The position numbers were made by a program, and so were the translations under genes. 24,198 nt of DNA, taken from NCBI GenBank assembly GCA_002424045.1, contig DIPH01000040.1, positions 8,871 through 33,068 of the forward strand, in the 5' to 3' direction. Below, in pieces: positions 1 through 6,830 of this stretch. Origin of the DNA: Firmicutes bacterium UBA5493. GTDB taxonomy: Bacteria > Bacillota > Limnochordia > Darwinibacteriales > Darwinibacteriaceae. The notes beneath the pieces were generated by a model. It saw nothing but the letters and a program-made list of their open reading frames with translations, did no database searches and was not told the DNA's origin. How positions within the stretch are numbered: position 1 is the first letter of the stretch; the number at the start of each line of letters is the position of its first letter.

Positions 1-33
1 AACCACGTCTCTTTTGTTCGTCCACCATAGTAT

Positions 34-64
34 AAAAGGATATAGAAATGTTCTATATCCTTTT
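34..64 (-). terminator. Intrinsic terminator after tkt
   Basis: A perfect 14-bp inverted repeat (AAAAGGATATAGAA / TTCTATATCCTTTT) around a 3-nt loop lies 15 nt past the transketolase stop. The 3' arm ends in four T on the minus strand, so it can terminate the pduL-tkt transcript. The symmetric A and T ends mean it could also stop transcription arriving on the plus strand. Confidence 0.75.
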
Positions 65-79
65 CCTAGGTGTCCTATT

Positions 80-2056
80 CTATTTTTTAATCATGCTTTG
101 GATGCGCTTTTCAATGGCTTCCACTGTAAATCCGAGGTGTTCTGCTACTTTCGGTCCGGGACCGCTAGCTCCAAAACGATTGAGATCGTAGACGCCAACA
201 AAACCGCCCGGATTGATGGCATGCCACCCTGTTCCTACGCCTAATTCGATGGCCAGCGTGGGAACATTCTCTGGAATGACCTTCGCGCGATATATAGGGT
301 CTTGGCTGAGGTAGATTTCCCGGCACGGAACCGAGACCACCCTCACACCGAAGCCCTTCTTTTCCACCTTTTCAGCAACTTTAATTGCCAAGCTTACTTC
401 ACTACCTGCGGCAACCAAGACGATGGCTAACTCCTTGTCTTCAGCCCGCACTACATATCCGCCCCTCGTGAAATCCCAGTTGTTGGGTTTCTCCAACGTG
501 GGTAGGTTTTGACGTGTCAAGATCAAAGCACTTGGGCCATTCTTACGCTTCATGGCTTCAACCCAGCTCCAAGCAGTCTCTTCCGCGTCCGCCGGACGAT
601 ACACATGGAGGTTGGGAATGAGCCGTAGGGATTCCGTGTGTTCAACCGGTTGGTGCGTTGGTCCATCTTCACCGACATATGCCGAATCGTGGGTGAAAAT
701 GTAGACTACAGGCAGTTTCATCAAAGCGGCCAAGCGAATACTTGGGCGCATGTAGTCGGAGAAGACCAAGAACGTAGCACCAAAAACTCTGAAGTGGCCG
801 TAGAGGGCCAAGCCATTTAAAATGCCTGCCATTGCGTGTTCACGAATGCCAAAACTGAAGTTACGCCCGCTGAAGTCCTGTCCACTTACTATGCCTTCCC
901 CATGTAGAAAGCTGTTATTGGACGGAGCTAGATCAGCAGACCCGCCAACCAGATTGGGGACTGTGCGGGCAATGGCATTGAGAACCTGACCACTGGCTAC
1001 CCTCGTGGCCATATTTGTTCCGGGTTCAAAGAGTGTAAGAATCTCATCTAGGCTTGGAAGCGTACCATCTAGCCATGTATTCCATTCCTCAGCAAGTTGT
1101 GGGTTTTCCTTGGTCCACTGTTCAAACAGCTGATTCCACTCGGCCTCCATGCCTTGACCCTTTTGCGTCATAAGCTCTGGCAGGTTCTTTAGGTCATCGG
1201 GGACATAAAAATCCTTGTCGCTGGGCAAACCAAGGGCTGTCTTTAGTCCAACCACCTCATCGACCCCAAGGGGAGCCCCATGGGACGCGGCAGTGCCAAC
1301 CTTGGTTGGTGCTCCTTTGGCAATCTGTGTATGAGCTATGATTAGAGTCGGTTGGGCTTGGTTTTGCTGGGCTTGGACTAAGGTTTTCTGGAACTCAGGA
1401 ATATTGTGCCCGTCTACCTCTAAGACTTGCCATCCGTAAGCTCGATAACGCTCCTTCACTGACTCGCTAAAGGCAAGTTCGGTGGATCCTTCAATCGTTA
1501 TCTGGTTGGAGTCATAGATCAGGATTAGTTTTCCCAGCCCTAGATGACCAGCTAAAGATGATGCTTCTGCGCTGATCCCCTCCATCAAATCACCATCGCC
1601 GGCTATGACATATGTATAGTGATTTACTATCTCTAGGCCCGGTCTGTTGAAACGAGTTGCCGCCAATTTTTCTCCGATAGCCATTCCAACAGCATTGGCA
1701 ACTCCTTGCCCTAAGGGACCTGTGGTCGTCTCTACTCCGTCTGTCTCTCCGTATTCGGGATGACCGGGAGTCTTCGAACCGAGTTGTCTAAATTCCTTTA
1801 GATCATCCAAGGAAAGCTGATAACCTGATAGATGCAAGAGAGAATACAATAGCATGGAACCATGACCGCCAGAAAGGACGAAACGATCTCGGTTGGCCCA
1901 GCTTGAGTTGGCGGGGTTATGCCTTAAAACGTCAAAATACAGTACCGTACCAATGTCGGCCAGCCCTAAAGGTGCCCCTGGGTGTCCAGAATTTGCCTTT
2001 TGCACAGCATCGGCTGCTAGGCCCCTGACCACATTAGCTATCTTTTGTAGATCCAT
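80..2056 (-). CDS. tkt: Transketolase
   Basis: Full-length transketolase (658 aa; usual size about 660). It moves two-carbon ketol units between sugar phosphates in the cytoplasmic pentose phosphate pathway, using thiamine diphosphate and Mg2+. Visible family signatures: SGHPGAPLG at residues 23-31, the GHGSMLLYSLLHL segment near 64-76, the ThDP/metal motif GDGDLMEG at 153-160 with its partner DSN at 182-184, and the pyrimidine-domain stretch FGIREHAM in the second half. Start: ATG preceded by AAAGAGGTGG. The pduL stop is 18 nt upstream, so the two genes are probably co-transcribed, ending at the hairpin at 34-64. No truncation or missing motif was noticed. Confidence 0.97.
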   Translation of the reverse strand: MDLQKIANVVRGLAADAVQKANSGHPGAPLGLADIGTVLYFDVLRHNPANSSWANRDRFVLSGGHGSMLLYSLLHLSGYQLSLDDLKEFRQLGSKTPGHPEYGETDGVETTTGPLGQGVANAVGMAIGEKLAATRFNRPGLEIVNHYTYVIAGDGDLMEGISAEASSLAGHLGLGKLILIYDSNQITIEGSTELAFSESVKERYRAYGWQVLEVDGHNIPEFQKTLVQAQQNQAQPTLIIAHTQIAKGAPTKVGTAASHGAPLGVDEVVGLKTALGLPSDKDFYVPDDLKNLPELMTQKGQGMEAEWNQLFEQWTKENPQLAEEWNTWLDGTLPSLDEILTLFEPGTNMATRVASGQVLNAIARTVPNLVGGSADLAPSNNSFLHGEGIVSGQDFSGRNFSFGIREHAMAGILNGLALYGHFRVFGATFLVFSDYMRPSIRLAALMKLPVVYIFTHDSAYVGEDGPTHQPVEHTESLRLIPNLHVYRPADAEETAWSWVEAMKRKNGPSALILTRQNLPTLEKPNNWDFTRGGYVVRAEDKELAIVLVAAGSEVSLAIKVAEKVEKKGFGVRVVSVPCREIYLSQDPIYRAKVIPENVPTLAIELGVGTGWHAINPGGFVGVYDLNRFGASGPGPKVAEHLGFTVEAIEKRIQSMIKK

Positions 2057-2074
2057 TCATGCCACCTCTTTACT

Positions 2075-2662
2075 TTAATTGCGAAACACTTCGACTAACT
2101 GACCATTGCCTAACATGGAGGCATTGGCTTCATCGGTATCAATGTGCATTTCGAGAACGAAGTCATTGCGGACGCGTACGAGGACATTTTCAAATGTCAC
2201 ACCCCGTTCGCCGCCGACACGTACCGAAACCAACTCCTTATCTTTAACGCCGAACGATTCGGCTTCTGCTTCGGTCATGTGAATGTGTCGTTGGGCGATA
2301 ATCACGCCTTTGTCTAGGGTAACCTTGCCTTTGGGACCAATCAAGGTCACTCCTGGCGAACCATCTAAAAAGCCTGAATCACGTACAGGCGGTTTGAGAC
2401 CTAAACCAAACGAATCGGTGCGGGAAATTTCGATTTGGGTCTCTTTTCGCGTTGGTCCAAGAATGCGCACGTTTGCCATGGACGACTTCGGCCCCTCAAC
2501 GGTGACTGTTTCCTCAGCGGCATACTGCCCTGTTTGTGATAAATCATTTCGAACTGTCAGCTCGTAACCAGGCCCAAAAAGCGCTTCCAAGTCTTGCTGG
2601 GATAGATGAATGTGCCGGTTTGAGATACCAACAGGTACTTTTGCTAGAATTTCTTTAGCCAA
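2075..2662 (-). CDS. pduL: Phosphate propanoyltransferase (PduL-type phosphotransacylase)
   Basis: PduL-family phosphotransacylase, which interconverts acyl-CoA and acyl phosphate with Pi and is unrelated in fold to Pta. The duplicated metal-binding signatures are present: NRHIHLS around residue 15-21 and QRHIHM around 124-129, plus the C-terminal EMHIDTDEAN at about 171-180. I start at TTG 2662 (195 aa). A GTG three codons upstream sits inside the Shine-Dalgarno AAAGGAG, leaving no spacer, whereas the TTG is 8 nt from it. There is no N-terminal encapsulation peptide and no microcompartment shell gene nearby, so this is more likely a housekeeping enzyme making acetyl phosphate from acetyl-CoA (or the reverse) than a propanediol microcompartment subunit. 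It is the first gene of the operon with transketolase. Confidence 0.92.
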   Translation of the reverse strand: MAKEILAKVPVGISNRHIHLSQQDLEALFGPGYELTVRNDLSQTGQYAAEETVTVEGPKSSMANVRILGPTRKETQIEISRTDSFGLGLKPPVRDSGFLDGSPGVTLIGPKGKVTLDKGVIIAQRHIHMTEAEAESFGVKDKELVSVRVGGERGVTFENVLVRVRNDFVLEMHIDTDEANASMLGNGQLVEVFRN

Positions 2663-2736
2663 ATGTCCCACTCCTTTATTGTGTCTTCCAAACTAAATAC
2701 TTAGACAGGCACGGGGGAAATCCTCCCCAAAACTGG

Positions 2737-2765
2737 TTGACCAAAGCCAGTTCCTGTGCTATTAT
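2737..2765 (+). promoter_or_regulatory. Sigma-A promoter of tRNA-Trp
   Basis: TTGACC (2737-2742), a 17-nt spacer, then TATTAT (2760-2765) with an extended -10 TGC directly in front (2757-2759). The predicted start, near 2772, is a few nt before the tRNA. A 6-bp inverted repeat (AACTGG/CCAGTT, 2731-2752) brackets the -35 box. Confidence 0.8.
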
Positions 2766-2778
2766 TATAGTTGTTCGC

Positions 2779-2854
2779 AGGGGAGTAGCTCAATTGGTAG
2801 AGCACCGGTCTCCAAAACCGGGTGTTGCGGGTTCGATTCCTGTCTCCCCTGCCA
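2779..2854 (+). tRNA. tRNA-Trp (CCA anticodon)
   Basis: Complete cloverleaf. The acceptor stem AGGGGAG (2779-2785) pairs with CTCCCCT (2844-2850), followed by discriminator G and an encoded CCA (2852-2854). The D-stem is GCTC/GAGC. The anticodon stem CCGGT/ACCGG flanks loop CTCCAAA, whose anticodon CCA (2812-2814) reads UGG. The T-arm contains GGTTCGATTCC. It is a single-gene unit with its own promoter and terminator. Confidence 0.97.
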
Positions 2855-2876
2855 GTCTATTTCAAATCCGAACTTT

Positions 2877-2900
2877 CCAGGCCATGGGCCTGGTTTTTTT
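2877..2900 (+). terminator. Terminator of the tRNA-Trp unit
   Basis: A perfect 7-bp stem CCAGGCC/GGCCTGG with a 3-nt loop is followed by seven T (2894-2900). It lies 22 nt after the tRNA 3' end and 48 nt before the ytpB homologue, so that gene should need its own promoter or read-through. Confidence 0.9.
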
Positions 2901-2948
2901 GTTAGGAGACTTGTAAAGTGGGAAGGATAACACAAAGGGGAGAATTCT

Positions 2949-3971
2949 ATGCCGCATTCACCGCCACGGGCAATTCTACGCAGATTCATATCAACCATTC
3001 CCACAGTCAAGAAAGAATTACATAAATGGGCAAATCGTGCCCGCCACTTGCCTGACCCGTTACGCTCTCAAGCTTTATTAAGTATTGAACTCAAGGCTTT
3101 TCACTGTGTGGGTGGTTCAGTATATGCTCATTATCCTGGTGTGGATGTTGAGGCCATGATTCGCCTTATTGTGGCCTTTCAGACCATCAGCGATTACCTG
3201 GATAATCTCTGTGATCGTCTGCATGTTGCCGACCCTGACGCCTTTCGGCTCTTACATACAAGCATCGTCCACGCATTAACTCCGGGGGCAACCATCCATG
3301 ATTATTATAAACTTTATCCCTATAGCGAGGACACCTATCTTTCGCGCCTAGTCCAGACATGCCAGGACTTGCTGAGCCGAATTCCAAACTACAAGAGGAG
3401 CCAGCCCCTCGCACTTTGCCTAGCTGAAAACTATTGTGAATTACAGGTTTTGAAACATATCGCACAGGGAGAAGAGCTATTGCGGGAGTGGGTGGAAAGG
3501 ACGGCAGACTCTGAGCTGTCATGGAATGAATGGGCCGCAGCGTGTGGCTCCACTCTAGGGATCTTCCTGCTCTTTTCCTTGGCGTATAGCTCCTCAGATA
3601 CAGAGGAAGAGCAGATTCTTCAGGCATATTTCCCCTGGATCCAAGGCCTACATATCCTGTTGGACTATCTAATTGATCTATCTGAAGACAAGGAAGCCGG
3701 CGACTTAAACTTCATCACATTCTACCCCACGATGCAGGCAAGAGATCAGTCGTTATGCAAATTTGCTCAGGTAAGCAAAGACCTAGCGAGGGGCCTACCG
3801 GTTCCTGCATTTCACCGTACCGTGGTGGATGGGCTAATTGCACTTTACGGGTCAGATCCTAAGGTTCGTAGTCAGAATCAGGAGGACATCATCCATCGCA
3901 TGGCAGGCGACAGACGCAACTTGTTTTGGCTTGATCTCTGTAAGGGCCTCCGGCGTCTTCGCGTTGTCTAG
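2949..3971 (+). CDS. ytpB: Tetraprenyl-beta-curcumene synthase homologue (YtpB/DUF2600)
   Basis: 340-aa member of the YtpB/DUF2600 family, the large-terpene cyclases. In Bacillus subtilis YtpB converts heptaprenyl diphosphate (C35) to tetraprenyl-beta-curcumene. Family landmarks: QTISDYLDNLCDR at about residues 78-90 (Asp-rich metal/diphosphate site) and DYLIDLSEDKEAGDLNF in the C-terminal third. It is all-helical with no signal peptide, so it should be cytoplasmic or membrane-peripheral. Start: ATG 6 nt after GGGGAG. Its stop directly abuts the stop of a convergent polyprenyl diphosphate synthase, which could supply the substrate. The product chain length here is inferred from the family, not shown by the sequence. 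No squalene-hopene-cyclase-like partner lies in the window. Confidence 0.88.
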   Translation: MPHSPPRAILRRFISTIPTVKKELHKWANRARHLPDPLRSQALLSIELKAFHCVGGSVYAHYPGVDVEAMIRLIVAFQTISDYLDNLCDRLHVADPDAFRLLHTSIVHALTPGATIHDYYKLYPYSEDTYLSRLVQTCQDLLSRIPNYKRSQPLALCLAENYCELQVLKHIAQGEELLREWVERTADSELSWNEWAAACGSTLGIFLLFSLAYSSSDTEEEQILQAYFPWIQGLHILLDYLIDLSEDKEAGDLNFITFYPTMQARDQSLCKFAQVSKDLARGLPVPAFHRTVVDGLIALYGSDPKVRSQNQEDIIHRMAGDRRNLFWLDLCKGLRRLRVV

Positions 3972-4904
3972 CTAATAGCGGCGCTTCATCAACCTCTCTG
4001 CCACGGCGGTCAACTCCACCTTAGCAGTAGAATCGGGAAAGCGTTCGAGCACTGTGGTAGCCTTCCGAACATAGTCGGAAGCCATTTGCCACACCTCATC
4101 GAACACACGTCGACCCTCCAGAATAGAGCGTACAAACGCAAAATCCAACATGTACCAATTGGCTGGAATGAGGCCTTCCTCGTAGGCACGAATTATGGGG
4201 AGAGTCCAGACGCGTTCAGTGAAGTCTCTTCCACCTTCTTTCCCCATCTCCGCATCCACGCCTCGATAGTCTAGAACATCATCGGTCAGCTGAAAAGCGA
4301 AGCCGATGTTTTCTCCAAATTCCTGTAAGTACGCCTCGTCCAAATCGCTTGCATCGGAGAGAATGGCACCTATGCGACAACAGCCCCCGATAAGGCAGGC
4401 TGTTTTTCTACGGACGTAATTCAGGTAATCGGACTCTGTTTTCACAGGCGATAGCAATTGGTCGATTTCGCCAACGCACATGTCTTGGATCACAGCTGTC
4501 ATGACTTGAGAGACCTTGTGAGTTGTGCACAAGGCAAAGAGGTGAAAAGCGGCGGCAAAGAGGCGATCTCCTGCCAATACCGCCGCTTGTGTTCCGAACT
4601 TACGGTGAATAGTCATTTGTCCGCGACGCAGTTCACTTCGGTCAATAATGTCATCATGAATTAGGGAAGCCATATGCACCAGTTCTACCCCAGTAGCACT
4701 GTCGATGGCTTCATCAAATCTCGTGCCATCACACAGATCGAACGTCAGAAAAACGAGGGATGGGCGCAACCCCTTCCCTTGGGCTGATGCCACATAGTCA
4801 AAGACTTCTTTAGCCAGGTCACTAGACTGTAGTACTTGGTCAATTCTGGTTTGCACAACCTCGAGGCTTAGAGAACTCTGGATAATCAGGAGAAGCCCTC
4901 CCAT
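3972..4904 (-). CDS. Polyprenyl (probably heptaprenyl-type) diphosphate synthase
   Basis: Trans-isoprenyl diphosphate synthase (310 aa) that elongates allylic diphosphates with IPP. Motifs in order: GKGLRPSL (43-50; canonical GGKRLRP), first Asp-rich motif DDIID (84-88), GDRLFAAAF (112-120), second Asp-rich motif DDVLD (208-212), then GKEGGRDFTERVWTLP, which departs from the usual GKxxGxDxxxGKxTLP. The shortened first Asp motif (DDxxD, no insertion) and overall likeness to HepT/IspB suggest a long-chain enzyme for menaquinone side chains and/or the adjacent C35 cyclase; chain length cannot be read from sequence. The annotated ATG has no good Shine-Dalgarno upstream. A GGAGG falls at codons 2-3, so the true start may be a non-ATG codon slightly downstream. 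The gene follows the ABC-F gene by 57 nt and may be transcribed with it. Confidence 0.88.
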   Translation of the reverse strand: MGGLLLIIQSSLSLEVVQTRIDQVLQSSDLAKEVFDYVASAQGKGLRPSLVFLTFDLCDGTRFDEAIDSATGVELVHMASLIHDDIIDRSELRRGQMTIHRKFGTQAAVLAGDRLFAAAFHLFALCTTHKVSQVMTAVIQDMCVGEIDQLLSPVKTESDYLNYVRRKTACLIGGCCRIGAILSDASDLDEAYLQEFGENIGFAFQLTDDVLDYRGVDAEMGKEGGRDFTERVWTLPIIRAYEEGLIPANWYMLDFAFVRSILEGRRVFDEVWQMASDYVRKATTVLERFPDSTAKVELTAVAERLMKRRY

Positions 4905-4961
4905 TCTTAGGATGTGACCCTATTATCCACGTATTTGCCGAGAAATATCCTCCCTGCCTCG

Positions 4962-6509
4962 TTAGTCTTCCCACTCTGCCAGATTGACTTGATTCAACCC
5001 ATCCCTACCCAATACTAATACACGATCAAAGACCTCCATGATAAACTTGCGGTCATGGGAGACTGCGATAATGCACCCGCCGAAATTCCTGGGGACTGCA
5101 CGAATCTCTGGACCGGACAAGGGCGAAAGGTTTCGAGTGGGCTCGTCTAGGACCAAGACCTCCGCCTCCTCGAGGATCATCTTAGAAAAGTACAGTTTTG
5201 CTCGTTGGCCCCCTGAAAGGTCAAGAATGCGATGATGCATTTCTTCCGTCGTAAAATTCATGCTTCCAAGATATGTTCGGATCTTAGTGTGTTCCTCCTT
5301 CGTTCCAGACACAGTGAGAAATTCGATGGCATTTTCCTCAGGAACCATCATTTCAGAGTACTCTTGGGGCATGTAACCGCATCTGGTACCCGTATTTCTC
5401 AGTTCATCCAGCACATGACGCAGCAGCGTTGTCTTCCCCGCTCCATTGGCGCCGATAATGCATACTTTTTCCGGCCCCGCCACATGTAAGTGCACGCCGC
5501 GACTTAAGATGCGATTGCCTACTTGGAGGTTCTCCAAGTCGAAATCAAGGACTACTTGGCCATGGGGAATGGAGATGGAATCCTCGAAATGCACTTGGAT
5601 GCTTTCCTCAAAGTCTGGCCGTTCTGTCATGTGTTCCTTCTCCCTTTCGAAGCGCTTACCCATGGATTTTACGGCGTGCATCTTGTCCTTGAGATTCTTG
5701 GCCACCGACGGAGATTGACGAGAAACGGACTTTTGTTCATGGTGAACCCGCTGATAGATCTGGCGATAACGCTCCATCTTGGCTTGGTATTCTTCCCTTT
5801 CTTTTTGGGCTACTTGGGTTTGCTTCGTAATACGGTCATCTCTACCCTGAACATATTCTGAATAGGTTAGACGGGCCACTGTGTATTGGGGTTTGCGCTT
5901 TCGCATGAGCTGCTCTAGGTGTATGATGGTGTTGGCGCATCGTTCCAAGAGTACTTCATCATGGGAGACAAACATAATAGGAATCTTGGACTCGCGGATG
6001 AATCCTTCAAGCCAGCGCACAGAGTCCATGTCCAAGTCATTACTCGGTTCATCTAGTAGCAGCAATGTAGGTTTTTTTAGCATTTCGCAGAGTAACTGAA
6101 ACTTAATCTTTTCTCCACCGGATAGGTTGCCTACCAGAATTCGATCAGAAATGCGGTTCTCAGGAAAGTCCATCTCCTTTAGCAATCTATAGTAGTAAGC
6201 ATGGTCAAAGTGGTCTAGGTTCACGCTTCGGTTAAAATAGTCGTGGGTTGTTTGTTCCAACATGGGTCTTGTCAGTACTTGTGGAAGATAACCCAGAACT
6301 TCCCCCGATGTGATCACCTCTCCGTGAACCTCCAGATATCCTTGAATCGCTTCTGGCTCAGCGATGACCTTAAGCAAAGTGGACTTCCCATTGCCCTCTT
6401 CGCCAATTAGGGCCACTTTCATGTCTTGCTGCAAGGAAAAACTAAAGTCTTCCACGAGAGTTCGAAGATCCCTAGTTAACGTCAGCGTCAGATTGTTTAC
6501 AACTAACAT
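4962..6509 (-). CDS. ABC-F family ATPase, probable ribosome-protection factor
   Basis: Soluble ABC-F protein (515 aa): two nucleotide-binding domains joined by a charged helical linker, with no membrane segments. NBD1: Walker A GEEGNGKST (36-44), signature LSGGE (128-132), Walker B LLLLDEPSND (148-157), H-loop SHD (181-183). Linker about 205-305, rich in K/R/E/Q. NBD2: GANGAGKTT (352-360), LSGGQ (430-434), VLVLDEPTRN (450-459) followed by LSPLSGP, and SHD (483-485). Family members remodel the ribosomal P/E-site region, and several confer resistance to lincosamides, pleuromutilins or streptogramin A; the drug spectrum is not deducible here. I start at the ATG at 6509, which has GGAGG 9 nt upstream. 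The open frame runs 52 codons further, but that part is the attenuator leader. Regulation by the terminator at 6545-6571 is strongly suggested. Confidence 0.9.
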   Translation of the reverse strand: MLVVNNLTLTLTRDLRTLVEDFSFSLQQDMKVALIGEEGNGKSTLLKVIAEPEAIQGYLEVHGEVITSGEVLGYLPQVLTRPMLEQTTHDYFNRSVNLDHFDHAYYYRLLKEMDFPENRISDRILVGNLSGGEKIKFQLLCEMLKKPTLLLLDEPSNDLDMDSVRWLEGFIRESKIPIMFVSHDEVLLERCANTIIHLEQLMRKRKPQYTVARLTYSEYVQGRDDRITKQTQVAQKEREEYQAKMERYRQIYQRVHHEQKSVSRQSPSVAKNLKDKMHAVKSMGKRFEREKEHMTERPDFEESIQVHFEDSISIPHGQVVLDFDLENLQVGNRILSRGVHLHVAGPEKVCIIGANGAGKTTLLRHVLDELRNTGTRCGYMPQEYSEMMVPEENAIEFLTVSGTKEEHTKIRTYLGSMNFTTEEMHHRILDLSGGQRAKLYFSKMILEEAEVLVLDEPTRNLSPLSGPEIRAVPRNFGGCIIAVSHDRKFIMEVFDRVLVLGRDGLNQVNLAEWED

Positions 6510-6544
6510 TTGCACACACCTCCATGGAGGGCCGCCAAAAAAGC

Positions 6545-6571
6545 AAAAAATCTGCCCAATCATGAGCAGAT
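6545..6571 (-). terminator. Leader terminator (attenuator) upstream of ABC-F gene
   Basis: On the minus strand an 8-bp stem ATCTGCTC/GGGCAGAT (one G-U) with loop ATGATT is followed by six T (6550-6545), ending 36 nt before the ABC-F start codon. It lies between promoter and gene, so it is a premature terminator. Its 5' arm is also complementary to an upstream leader segment (see leader entry). Confidence 0.82.
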
Positions 6572-6705
6572 AAATCGCGTCTCTATTCCACGCTGACACA
6601 CCTGGATAAAGAAGCAAGTGATCAGAATCCACTTTCAAAAAGCAATAACATTGATCATTGATCATTCATCATTCATCTACTCAATATGGCGACCACAATC
6701 GGACC

Positions 6706-6747
6706 TCACTTGAGGTCTAGCTCGAATGGTCTTATACTTTCCCACAT
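6706..6747 (-). CDS. Possible leader peptide 2 (13 codons)
   Basis: ATG at 6747 opens a 13-residue frame, MWESIRPFELDLK, ending at TGA 6706. It has no Shine-Dalgarno of its own and begins 3 nt after the stop of leader peptide 1, so it could only be translated by re-initiation. Its stop lies inside the GACCTCA/TGAGGTC hairpin and 22 nt before the antiterminator arm, where a stalled ribosome could influence folding. Speculative. Confidence 0.3.
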   Translation of the reverse strand: MWESIRPFELDLK

Positions 6748-6750
6748 TGA

Positions 6751-6762
6751 TTAGCTGATCAT
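6751..6762 (-). CDS. Possible leader peptide 1 (Met-Ile-Ser)
   Basis: A strong GGAGG (6773-6769) is placed 6 nt before ATG ATC AGC TAA, giving a three-residue peptide. A near-ideal ribosome-binding site on so short a frame, in the leader of an ABC-F gene, is what a drug-sensing upstream ORF would look like. Its start codon lies inside the 5' arm of a long-range helix with 6625-6612. Confidence 0.45.
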   Translation of the reverse strand: MIS

Positions 6763-6801
6763 TGCTTTCCTCCAAATGGTTGTCTTTTTCTTACTAACCT
6801 T

Positions 6802-6830
6802 AGTATAACATGGAATCGAATGTTATTCAA
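6802..6830 (-). promoter_or_regulatory. Sigma-A promoter of the ABC-F leader
   Basis: On the minus strand TTGAAT (6830-6825), a 17-nt spacer and TATACT (6807-6802), a near-consensus promoter. The -35 box overlaps the stop codon of the upstream helicase gene. Transcription would begin near 6795, giving a leader of about 290 nt. Confidence 0.8.

Larger units (their letters stand above)
6563..6795 (-). promoter_or_regulatory. Candidate ribosome-dependent attenuator leader of the ABC-F gene
   Basis: The leader from the predicted start near 6795 can form mutually exclusive helices. Antiterminator: TGAGTAGATGAAT (6683-6671) pairs over 13 contiguous positions (two G-U) with ATTTATCTGCTCA (6575-6563), which contains most of the terminator's 5' arm. 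A second long-range helix pairs AAGCAATGATCAG (6767-6755), covering the start of the first short leader ORF, with CTGATCA-C-TTGCTT (6625-6612), 7+6 bp with one bulge. A local hairpin GACCTCA/TGAGGTC (6717-6702) overlaps the end of the second short ORF. Ribosome-mediated attenuation is an established control mode for ABC-F resistance genes; that it operates here is inferred from these pairings. Confidence 0.6.

Noticed and set aside
2765..3010. 81-codon minus-strand open frame containing RQESNPQHPVLETGALPIELLP
   Set aside because: It is the antisense translation of the tRNA-Trp gene, a common false gene over tRNAs.
3187..3627. 146-codon antisense frame inside ytpB
   Set aside because: No start signal or family features; ytpB is conserved on the other strand.
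6510..6665. 52-codon N-terminal extension of the ABC-F gene
   Set aside because: It runs through the terminator hairpin, lacks a ribosome-binding site, and the downstream ATG has GGAGG and the family N-terminus.
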